Source: Eubacterium sp. TM05-53
GTDB lineage: Bacteria; Bacillota_I; Bacilli_A; Erysipelotrichales; Erysipelotrichaceae
Length of the DNA: 38,453 bases
NCBI RefSeq assembly: GCF_003436425.1
Contig: NZ_QSPK01000018.1
Coordinates: forward strand, 1-38,453
Direction of reading: 5' to 3'
The position numbers were made by a program, and so were the translations under genes. Positions 15,936 to 22,137 of the stretch are shown one piece after another. Below the pieces are notes generated by a model, which searched no databases, had not been told where the DNA came from, and was given only the letters and a program-made list of their open reading frames with translations. Every line of letters starts with the position of its first letter. Position 1 is the first letter of the stretch.

Positions 15936-17684
15936 ATGGAATTAGTGAATGTATTAGAAAATGAACATTTATCTATGTTGAACCACTCATGTGCTCATAT
16001 GATGGCTCAAGCTGTTAAGCGTTTATATCCAAATGCTAAATTCTGGGTAGGACCTGTCATTTCTGAAGGTTTCTACTATGATATGGATTTAGGGGATGTA
16101 AAATTAAAAGAAGAGGATTTGGCAAAAATCGAAAAAGAAATGAAGAAGATTGCCAAAGACGGAAAGAGAATTGTTCGTGAAGAAATTTCTAAAGAAGATG
16201 CTTTAGAAATGTTCAAGGATGATCCTTATAAAGTGGATTTGATCAATGGATTAGAAGATGGAAATATCACAATCTATCGTCAAGGTGAATTTGCGGACTT
16301 ATGTCGTGGACCTCACGTTGAGACTGTTAAGATGTGTAAAAACTTTAAATTGTTGAAACATTCTGGTGCTTACTGGAAAGGTGATGCAAACAATAAAATG
16401 CTTCAACGTGTTTATGGTATTTGTTTCGATACAAAAGAAGAGTTAGAAGCACATTTAGAAGCTTTAGAAGAAGCTAAAAAACGAGACCACAAGAAATTAG
16501 GAAAAGAAATGGGATTGTTCACAATTAGTGAATTTGCGCCAGGTATGCCTATCTTCTTGCCAGATGGAATGATTTTACGTAACATCTTGGAACAATACTG
16601 GTACCAAGAACATACAAAAGAAGGATACCAATTCATTAAGACACCAATTATGATGTCAAAAGAATTGTGGGAATTGAGTGGACACTGGGATCACTATAAA
16701 GACAATATGTACACTTCAATGGTTGATGATCGAGAATTCGCAATCAAACCAATGAACTGTCCAGGAGCATTGTTGGTATATAACTCAACTTTACACTCAT
16801 ACAAAGACTTACCATTGCGTTTAGGAGAATTAGGACAAGTACACCGTCACGAAGCAAGTGGTGCATTGAATGGATTATTCCGTGTACGTACATTTACACA
16901 AGATGATGCGCACTTATTTGTAACTCCTGATCAATTGGAAGAAGAAGTTAAAAAAGTACTACAATTGGTAGATCGTATTTATTCTGTATTTGGTTTACCA
17001 TATGAAATTGAATTATCAACTCGTCCAGATAGTGGATATATTGGTTCAGAAGAAATTTGGGATGCTTCAGAAAAAGCATTGGCACAAGCTTGTGTTCATG
17101 CAGGTAAAGAATATAAAGTGAACCCTGGTGATGGTGCGTTCTACGGACCTAAATTGGATATCCATATTAAAGATAGTTTAGGTCGTGTATGGCAATGTGG
17201 TACTGTACAGTTGGATATGAACTTGCCTGAAAGATTCGAATGTAAATATGTAGATGCAGATGGAACTAAGAAAACTCCAATTATGTTACACCGTGTAGTT
17301 TATGGATCAGTTGAACGTTTCATTGGTATCTTGATCGAACACTTTGGTGGACACTTCCCATTATGGTTAGCTCCACGTCAATTTGTTGTGATTCCAGTAC
17401 ACCACGAAAAACATGTTGAATACGCAAATAAAGTATGTGATGCATTAACAGCATTAGGAATGCGTGCAACAGTAGATTCTCGTAACGAAAAATTAGGTTA
17501 CCGTGTTCGTGAGGCACAGCTACAGAAGGTTACTTACCAAATCGTAGTTGGTGATGGAGAACAAGAAAACAATACAGTAACAATTCGTCAAAGTGGTAAA
17601 AAGGATAGTGTTACATTATCATTAGATGAAGCTTTGGCTAAATTCAAAGCGGAAGTAGACAATAAAACATTGTTTGGAAAGTAA
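15936..17684 (+). CDS. thrS: Threonyl-tRNA synthetase, TGS-less form
   Basis: A 582-residue class II synthetase. The editing domain begins at once, with HSCAHMMAQAV near 20-30 and the CRGPH motif near 120. The catalytic core carries zinc ligands in MNCPGALLVY and RHEASGALNGLFRVR (motif 2), plus GGHFPLWLAPRQ (motif 3). The C-terminal 100 residues are the anticodon-binding domain. Typical bacterial enzymes are about 640 residues, with a roughly 60-residue TGS domain in front, and that domain is missing here. The start at 15936 follows GGAGG at 15923-15927. The in-frame region upstream is the T-box, not protein. Regulated by threonine tRNA charging through the leader. Confidence 0.96.
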   Translation: MELVNVLENEHLSMLNHSCAHMMAQAVKRLYPNAKFWVGPVISEGFYYDMDLGDVKLKEEDLAKIEKEMKKIAKDGKRIVREEISKEDALEMFKDDPYKVDLINGLEDGNITIYRQGEFADLCRGPHVETVKMCKNFKLLKHSGAYWKGDANNKMLQRVYGICFDTKEELEAHLEALEEAKKRDHKKLGKEMGLFTISEFAPGMPIFLPDGMILRNILEQYWYQEHTKEGYQFIKTPIMMSKELWELSGHWDHYKDNMYTSMVDDREFAIKPMNCPGALLVYNSTLHSYKDLPLRLGELGQVHRHEASGALNGLFRVRTFTQDDAHLFVTPDQLEEEVKKVLQLVDRIYSVFGLPYEIELSTRPDSGYIGSEEIWDASEKALAQACVHAGKEYKVNPGDGAFYGPKLDIHIKDSLGRVWQCGTVQLDMNLPERFECKYVDADGTKKTPIMLHRVVYGSVERFIGILIEHFGGHFPLWLAPRQFVVIPVHHEKHVEYANKVCDALTALGMRATVDSRNEKLGYRVREAQLQKVTYQIVVGDGEQENNTVTIRQSGKKDSVTLSLDEALAKFKAEVDNKTLFGK

Positions 17685-17688
17685 GAGT

Positions 17689-17721
17689 TTAGAGGTCAAA
17701 AACTGGCCTCTAATTTTTTTT
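17689..17721 (+). terminator. Terminator of thrS
   Basis: A 9-bp stem (17689-17697 with 17705-17713, one G-T wobble) and a 7-nt loop are followed by eight T residues, just past the thrS stop. Confidence 0.9.
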
Positions 17722-17742
17722 GTATTTTTTTAAAAAATTTGC

Positions 17743-17771
17743 TTGCAATAAATTTTTATCCATGTTATTAT
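17743..17771 (+). promoter_or_regulatory. Promoter of the Ser-Asp-Gly-Asp tRNA cluster
   Basis: TTGCAA (17743-17748) and TATTAT (17766-17771) are 17 bp apart. The transcript would open with a perfect 6-bp hairpin (GCGTTA 17778-17783, loop CGGA, TAACGC 17788-17793), about 40 nt before the first tRNA, perhaps protecting the 5' end of the precursor. Confidence 0.75.
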
Positions 17772-17831
17772 AAACGGGCGTTACGGATAACGCAGGTTGT
17801 TCTAAAAAATAAGTATTCTGGAAATATTCTT

Positions 17832-17922
17832 GGAGAAGTACTCAAGTGGCTGAAGAGGTGCCCCTGCTAAGGGTATAGGTCGGGAAACTGGCGCGAGAGT
17901 TCAAATCTCTCCTTCTCCGCCA
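17832..17922 (+). tRNA. tRNA-Ser (anticodon GCT)
   Basis: A 91-nt type II tRNA with acceptor GGAGAAG paired to CTTCTCC plus GCCA, anticodon loop CTGCTAA giving GCT, and a long variable arm typical of serine tRNAs. T arm GAGAG-TTCAAAT-CTCTC. Confidence 0.97.
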
Positions 17923-17942
17923 TCTTATTTTTGGAAAATTAT

Positions 17943-18018
17943 GGTCCAGTGGTGTAGTGGTTAACATGCCTCCCTGTCACGGAGGAGATCGTGGGTTCGA
18001 GTCCCATCTGGACCGCCA
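17943..18018 (+). tRNA. tRNA-Asp (anticodon GTC), copy 1
   Basis: A 76-nt cloverleaf with acceptor GGTCCAG/CTGGACC plus GCCA and anticodon loop CTGTCAC giving GTC. Identical to the copy at 18114-18189. Confidence 0.98.
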
Positions 18019-18023
18019 TTCAT

Positions 18024-18097
18024 GCAGATGTAGTTCAATGGTAGAACACAGCCTTGCCAAGGCTGATACGGGGGTTCAATTCCCCTCATCTGCTCCA
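18024..18097 (+). tRNA. tRNA-Gly (anticodon GCC)
   Basis: A 74-nt cloverleaf with acceptor GCAGATG/CATCTGC plus TCCA, anticodon arm CAGCC-TTGCCAA-GGCTG giving GCC, and T arm GGGGG-TTCAATT-CCCCT. Confidence 0.98.
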
Positions 18098-18113
18098 TTT
18101 AAAATTAAATATT

Positions 18114-18189
18114 GGTCCAGTGGTGTAGTGGTTAACATGCCTCCCTGTCACGGAGGAGATCGTGGGTTCGAGTCCCATCTGGACCGCCA
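18114..18189 (+). tRNA. tRNA-Asp (anticodon GTC), copy 2
   Basis: Exact 76-nt repeat of the tRNA-Asp 171 bp upstream. The flanks differ, so the duplication is confined to the gene itself or the flanks have since diverged. Confidence 0.98.
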
Positions 18190-18203
18190 TTTAGAAATTT
18201 AAG

Positions 18204-18224
18204 TCATCTTAGGATGATTTTTTT
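18204..18224 (+). terminator. Terminator of the tRNA cluster
   Basis: A short stem (TCATC 18204-18208 with GATGA 18213-18217) is followed by a seven-T run at 18218-18224. The stem is weak but the T tract is clear. Confidence 0.6.
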
Positions 18225-18231
18225 CTTTGTG

Positions 18232-18260
18232 TTGACTATTATTTAATTTCTTTGTTTAAT
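18232..18260 (+). promoter_or_regulatory. Promoter of the DUF1848 gene (predicted leaderless)
   Basis: TTGACT (18232-18237) and TTTAAT (18255-18260) are 17 bp apart. The predicted +1 at 18267 is the A of the ATG. No ribosome site is visible in front of it. Confidence 0.7.
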
Positions 18261-18266
18261 AAACTT

Positions 18267-19121
18267 ATGATTATAAACGCAAGCGGAAGAACAGATGTTG
18301 TAGCCTATTATATGGATTGGTTTGTGAACCGATGGAATGAAGGCTATTTTGATGTAAGAAATCCTTTTAATCCAAAACTAGTCAGTCGCATCTATGTATC
18401 AGATATTGATATGATTGTATTTTGTACAAAGAATCCATTGCCATTGTTAGATACAATACATCTATTTTCTGTACCTATTCAGCTACAAGTTACTATCACT
18501 GGATATTTTAACGATATAGAACCTCAAGTACCAGATAAAAGAGAAGTCATTGAATGCATTAAAAAGCTATCATCCTATTTAGGAAAAGAAAATGTCTGTG
18601 TTAGATATGATCCCATACTTTTGAATTCTAAATATGATGTAGATTATCATATTCGTGCCTTTAATAAGTTGTGCAAAATGTTGAATGGATATATTTCAAA
18701 AATAATTGTCTCTTTTGTGGATGATTATAAAAATGTCAGAAACAACCATTTGGATTATCATGAACCCTCTAATGAGGAATATCTTAAATTAAAAGAAGCT
18801 TTTGAAAAGAATAATATCAAAATTTCAAGTTGTATGGAAAATAAATATCGTATTGGCGATGAGAAGGATTGTTGCGTCAGTATTAAATATGCTTTTGAAA
18901 GAACTGGTAAACTCTTTAAAGAATGGAAGGCAAGAGACTGTCATTGTGTAAACATGGTAGATATTGGTAGCTATAATTCTTGTTTACATGGTTGTAAGTA
19001 TTGTTACGCAAATTTTGATTCGAAACAAATCTCAAAAAATTATATGTTACATGATCCGAACTCTAGTTTATTGATTGGACAATTGAGTTTGGATGATCAA
19101 ATCAAAATACGAAGAAAATAA
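18267..19121 (+). CDS. DUF1848 family protein with C-terminal radical-SAM-like cysteine motif
   Basis: A 284-residue cytoplasmic protein of the DUF1848 family, function unknown. It begins MIINASGRTDVVAYYMDWF, has a VFCTKNPLPLL segment near 55 and VCVRYDPILLN near 116. Near the C-terminus, after DCHCVNMVDIGSYNS, there is a Cys239-x3-Cys243-x2-Cys246 arrangement followed by YAN. This matches the CX3CX2C cluster motif of radical SAM enzymes but sits at the opposite end of the protein, and there are extra cysteines near 200-226. The start at 18267 is preferred to an in-frame TTG at 18252 because it matches the promoter spacing and the family N-terminus. An Fe-S/SAM enzyme is inferred, not shown. 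Confidence 0.85.
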   Translation: MIINASGRTDVVAYYMDWFVNRWNEGYFDVRNPFNPKLVSRIYVSDIDMIVFCTKNPLPLLDTIHLFSVPIQLQVTITGYFNDIEPQVPDKREVIECIKKLSSYLGKENVCVRYDPILLNSKYDVDYHIRAFNKLCKMLNGYISKIIVSFVDDYKNVRNNHLDYHEPSNEEYLKLKEAFEKNNIKISSCMENKYRIGDEKDCCVSIKYAFERTGKLFKEWKARDCHCVNMVDIGSYNSCLHGCKYCYANFDSKQISKNYMLHDPNSSLLIGQLSLDDQIKIRRK

Positions 19122-19151
19122 AATGGGTGAAGCTATTTTGCTTCACCCATT
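19122..19151. terminator. Bidirectional terminator between DUF1848 and the thioredoxin-like gene
   Basis: A perfect 12-bp stem (AATGGGTGAAGC 19122-19133 with GCTTCACCCATT 19140-19151) with a 6-nt loop has T-rich sequence on both strands. The stop codon of the minus-strand gene is inside it. Confidence 0.9.
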
Positions 19152-19702
19152 AATTTTGTATAGATTTGTGTCAATTCTTCTTTTTCATCATTTGTCATTT
19201 TTCTTTCAGTCGCATCATGACTATCCAATGTTCCTTCATGACCATCAATAACGACTCCATTTTTTACGACAAGAACTAAGGGGACATATAAAGTTAAAAT
19301 TCCCTCATCATTATTTGACATATAATCTTGGATATATGGCTCAATAATTGCTTTTTGATCATCTGTGTACAGACGATTCTTTTCTTCATCTCTTACTTTG
19401 ACATATTGAATATCAATACCATTTTCTTTGGCGACTTTCTTTAAAATAGGTTTAGCCTCTTTACACCATGGACAGCTCGAATAACCAAAGTATAATACGC
19501 CAGACTTTTCTTGCGTGAAATATTGAATAGCCTCATCAAAGCTAATTTCTTTGAATGTTGTCTTTGTATCATCTTTTGAATTACACGTTTCTTCTTCGCT
19601 TGTAACATCACAAGCTTTTTTTGAAGTGGATGCTGTGCTTTTTGTCTGTGTCTGACAAGCACATAGTGTCAAAGTTAAAAGGATCAATAATAATTTTTTC
19701 AT
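19133..19702 (-). CDS. Thioredoxin-like lipoprotein with CPWC motif
   Basis: A 189-residue exported lipoprotein. The signal peptide MKKLLLILLTLTLCAC has a lipobox-type ending with Cys16 as the likely lipidated residue. A Ser/Thr/Lys-rich linker to about 50 leads to a thioredoxin-fold domain with LYFGYSSCPWCKEAKP, in which CPWC is the redox pair. A conserved-looking cis-Pro occurs in LYVPLVLVVKNG. It probably acts at the outer face of the membrane in thiol exchange. The closest described group is thioredoxin-like bacteriocin-accessory-type proteins, but no bacteriocin genes are near. The start at 19702 matches the signal peptide, and the promoter predicts transcription beginning at that ATG. 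Confidence 0.86.
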   Translation of the reverse strand: MKKLLLILLTLTLCACQTQTKSTASTSKKACDVTSEEETCNSKDDTKTTFKEISFDEAIQYFTQEKSGVLYFGYSSCPWCKEAKPILKKVAKENGIDIQYVKVRDEEKNRLYTDDQKAIIEPYIQDYMSNNDEGILTLYVPLVLVVKNGVVIDGHEGTLDSHDATERKMTNDEKEELTQIYTKLMGEAK

Positions 19703-19708
19703 GTCCCT

Positions 19709-19737
19709 AATATACAAACAATTTAAAAAAAAGTAAA
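19709..19737 (-). promoter_or_regulatory. Promoter of the thioredoxin-like gene (predicted leaderless)
   Basis: On the minus strand TTTACT (19737-19732) and TATATT (19714-19709) are 17 bp apart. The predicted +1 is 19702, the A of the ATG. An AGGG lies only 2 nt before the ATG, too close for a normal ribosome site. Confidence 0.68.
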
Positions 19738-19764
19738 GAAAAAAGCTTCGATCTCTCGAAGCTT
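19735..19764 (-). terminator. Terminator of tRNA-His
   Basis: A perfect 9-bp stem (19743-19751 with 19756-19764) and a 4-nt loop are followed on the minus strand by TTTTCTTT. It lies about 12 nt past the tRNA 3' end. Confidence 0.85.
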
Positions 19765-19775
19765 AAAAATCTTAG

Positions 19776-19853
19776 TGGGGCGGCTGACGCGATTCGAACG
19801 CGCGCGTGACGGAGCCACAATCCGCTGTGTTAACCAACTTCACCACAACCGCC
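19776..19853 (-). tRNA. tRNA-His (anticodon GTG)
   Basis: The minus strand gives a 78-nt tRNA including the encoded extra G at position -1 facing C73, the hallmark of tRNA-His, and a CCA end. The anticodon loop TTGTGGC yields GTG. T arm CGCGC-GTTCGAA-TCGCG region and D arm are intact. Confidence 0.97.
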
Positions 19854-19874
19854 ATGTTTGCTTGACGCTTAAAT

Positions 19875-19903
19875 AATATACCATGTGATTCTGTACTTTG
19901 CAA
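19875..19903 (-). promoter_or_regulatory. Promoter of tRNA-His
   Basis: On the minus strand TTGCAA (19903-19898) and TATATT (19880-19875) are 17 bp apart, with the start near 19868, about 15 nt before the tRNA. Confidence 0.75.
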
Positions 19904-19956
19904 GCAAAAAAATAAAATAAATTAAAAAAAGTACATTTTTTTTCGTATAAGAGTAT

Positions 19957-20631
19957 ATGAAGGTAAAAGAGATGGAAGTGGAACAGCGCCCACGAGAAAA
20001 AGCGCTTCGCTATGGTTTAGAATCTTTGAGTGATTTAGAATTAGTTGCCTTGATTCTTCAAAGCGGGAATAAAAATCGTTCCGTATTCGAAATTGCATCC
20101 GATGTATTGAAAGAAAGTGAAGGTTTATCAAAATTAATGTCAATGCATGTAAATACATTGATGCAAATCCAAGGAATACGAGAAGTCAAAGCTTTACAGC
20201 TTCTGGCAAGTGTAGAACTCAGTAAACGTGTCGTTAAATCAAAGGTATATCATGCCTCCATTATGAAACCAGAAGATGTGATTGAATGGTTTGAATTTGA
20301 ATATGGTGTATTGTCGCAGGAATGTTTTATTGCCCTGTATTTAGATACGAAAAATAAACTCATTTCTCATCGTGTTTTGTTTAAGGGAACATTGAATGAA
20401 AGTGTAGTACATCCTCGAGAAGTGTTTAAGGAGGCTTTTCTTCAAAACGCAAACTCTGTTTTGATTGCCCACAATCATCCTTCTGGCGATTGTACACCAT
20501 CTAAGGCGGATTTTGAGGTTACCTATAAAATGGTTCGTGTCGCAATGACGATGGGAGTCCAATTAGTGGACCACATTATCGTAGGACAAAATCAATATTA
20601 TTCATTTAAAGAGCATAAATATCTCGATTGA
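19957..20631 (+). CDS. radC: RadC/UPF0758 JAB-domain protein
   Basis: A 224-residue protein with an N-terminal helix-hairpin-helix-like half (EMEVEQRPREKALRYG, then LMQIQGIREVKALQLLAS) and a C-terminal JAB/MPN domain (about 100-224). The metal-site motif AHNHPSGDCTPSKAD fits HxHx7Sx2D exactly. Despite the name, a DNA-repair role has not held up in other bacteria and the function is open. It precedes mreC, a frequent arrangement. No ribosome site is seen before the ATG, and a TATAAG at 19946-19951 lies 5 nt upstream, so this may be another leaderless gene, though the -35 is poor. Confidence 0.92.
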   Translation: MKVKEMEVEQRPREKALRYGLESLSDLELVALILQSGNKNRSVFEIASDVLKESEGLSKLMSMHVNTLMQIQGIREVKALQLLASVELSKRVVKSKVYHASIMKPEDVIEWFEFEYGVLSQECFIALYLDTKNKLISHRVLFKGTLNESVVHPREVFKEAFLQNANSVLIAHNHPSGDCTPSKADFEVTYKMVRVAMTMGVQLVDHIIVGQNQYYSFKEHKYLD

Positions 20632-20656
20632 AAGAAGGAGTGTTTATCGCTATAAT
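20628..20656 (+). promoter_or_regulatory. Promoter of mreCD
   Basis: TTGAAA (20628-20633, overlapping the radC stop) and TATAAT (20651-20656) have a 17-bp spacer. Start near 20663. Confidence 0.8.
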
Positions 20657-20678
20657 ATAAGTTAGTTTGGGGGATATT

Positions 20679-21515
20679 ATGCGTAAATTTACTCGAATTC
20701 AAAAAAGATTACTTACGACGATTGTCGTTTTATGTATACTAGCATGTGCAATGTTTGGCTTAAGACAAAACTCCATCACGAATATTGGATATAGTGCATG
20801 GACATACTTAAAATATGGATTAATTCAATATCCGCTATCTTCAATTGGAAATGCAGTTAATGATTTTGCGAATCTTTGGCATGCTTATGATGATAATGAA
20901 TATTTGTCAAAACAATTGGCAGAACAAAAGAATTATCAGACGGCATATGAAGATGAAAGAAACAAAAATAAACAACTTGAAGGCCTACTTGAAATGAAAG
21001 GCGGGCTTAGCGATGCTAAAACAATCAGTGTATCTGTTCTAGAACGTTCAAGTGATTCCTGGTTACAGACTGTGACAATATCAGCTGGCAAAAAACAAGG
21101 GGTAGAAAAGAATATGCTTGTGGCAACAAGTGATGGTGCCATTGGCTTGGTTGAAAGTGTTCAAACAATGACGAGCACTGTACAATTGTTGACAAGCCAG
21201 CATTTAAGTAATGATATTGCGATAAAGATGTCTTTGGAAGATGGTACAAGTGTAGAAGGTGTTTTACAATCGTATGATACAGAAAAAAAGGCATATCGAG
21301 TATCTTTATTTGACAATGATGCGATTGTCACAAAGGGACAAAAAGTTGCGACAAGTGGTAAGGGTGGAAACTATCCGAGTGGAATTTTGATTGGTGAAGT
21401 AAAAGATGTATCTTTAAATGATGACTCCATTATTTCAACTGTCTACGTATCACCTGTATCCAATATGAAAAGCTTTGACTATTGTCTTGTGATTGGAAAA
21501 GAGGAGAGTAAATGA
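20679..21515 (+). CDS. mreC: Rod shape-determining protein MreC
   Basis: A 278-residue bitopic membrane protein with a short cytoplasmic N-terminus and one membrane helix (about 10-28). A coiled coil (about 70-112, DDNEYLSKQLAEQKNYQTAY onward) is followed by beta-rich domains with VLERSSDSWLQTVTISAGKKQGV and the GxVG-type DGAIGLVESV. It scaffolds the elongasome that builds lateral wall. Start 20679 has GGGGGAT a few bases upstream. It overlaps mreD by 4 bp. mreB is not in this window. Confidence 0.93.
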   Translation: MRKFTRIQKRLLTTIVVLCILACAMFGLRQNSITNIGYSAWTYLKYGLIQYPLSSIGNAVNDFANLWHAYDDNEYLSKQLAEQKNYQTAYEDERNKNKQLEGLLEMKGGLSDAKTISVSVLERSSDSWLQTVTISAGKKQGVEKNMLVATSDGAIGLVESVQTMTSTVQLLTSQHLSNDIAIKMSLEDGTSVEGVLQSYDTEKKAYRVSLFDNDAIVTKGQKVATSGKGGNYPSGILIGEVKDVSLNDDSIISTVYVSPVSNMKSFDYCLVIGKEESK

Positions 21516-22078
21516 TAAATAAGGAACGTTATTCATTTATTTTCTTAGCCATTTTAGCTATGCTAGATCAATTGATTGCTTCTCTGTTTGGCGTTGATTT
21601 TACATATTCCTCACTATCTTTAGTTAGCCATCTATGTTTTTGCGGATGTCTATTAGTAGTGGCTCATGAGAAAAGCTTAAATCGGTTTCTATATGCTTGT
21701 TTATGCGGCCTTTGTGTGGGAATGTTCTTTACTTCAGACTGGCTTGTTAAGATGCTTTTGTTTGGTTTGTTTGGCTGGGCAATTGGCTTTTTTCAAGAAG
21801 CAATGGATCAAGATCACTGGGTACAATTTGGTATTGTATTTCTAATGATGTTTGCGAATGATTTAATTTGTTTTTTTGGCGCAAAGATCTTCGGATATCT
21901 CACGATGGGCTTTATGAAATGGTTTATTCATGTTGAAGCTTTGACATTGATTTTTAATGGTGTGGCTATATTTGTTTTGATCTATATTATTACCGTATTT
22001 ATGCGCTATGCGACAATCAAAGATATTCGATTTAAACGAATGGAAAAGTTGAAAATGCAAAATATTCGAAGGAAATGA
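21512..22078 (+). CDS. mreD: Rod shape-determining protein MreD
   Basis: A 188-residue membrane protein with about five or six hydrophobic segments, low in conserved motifs as usual for MreD. Identification rests on size, topology, and its position directly after mreC with ATGA overlap. A basic tail (RFKRMEKLKMQNIRRK) faces the cytoplasm. It partners MreC in the cell elongation complex. Confidence 0.85.
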   Translation: MINKERYSFIFLAILAMLDQLIASLFGVDFTYSSLSLVSHLCFCGCLLVVAHEKSLNRFLYACLCGLCVGMFFTSDWLVKMLLFGLFGWAIGFFQEAMDQDHWVQFGIVFLMMFANDLICFFGAKIFGYLTMGFMKWFIHVEALTLIFNGVAIFVLIYIITVFMRYATIKDIRFKRMEKLKMQNIRRK

Positions 22079-22102
22079 GTCATGGATTCGTTTCCTTCTT
22101 TT
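22068..22102 (+). terminator. Terminator of mreCD
   Basis: A long stem of about 14 bp (22068-22081 with 22085-22098, two wobbles) and a 3-nt loop are followed by TTTTC. The mreD stop codon TGA at 22076-22078 lies in the left arm. Confidence 0.85.
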
Positions 22103-22137
22103 CATATGTGCTAAAATAGAGGAAAAGAGGTAAAGAC

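Noticed and set aside
17957..18202. An 81-codon open frame across the tRNA cluster
   Set aside because: It reads through two tRNA-Asp genes and one tRNA-Gly; the internal peptide repeat simply reflects the identical tRNA copies.
19923..19959. radC as a fifth leaderless gene with full promoter
   Set aside because: The -10-like TATAAG is well placed, but no acceptable -35 lies 16-18 bp upstream, so it is kept only as a possibility in the gene entry.
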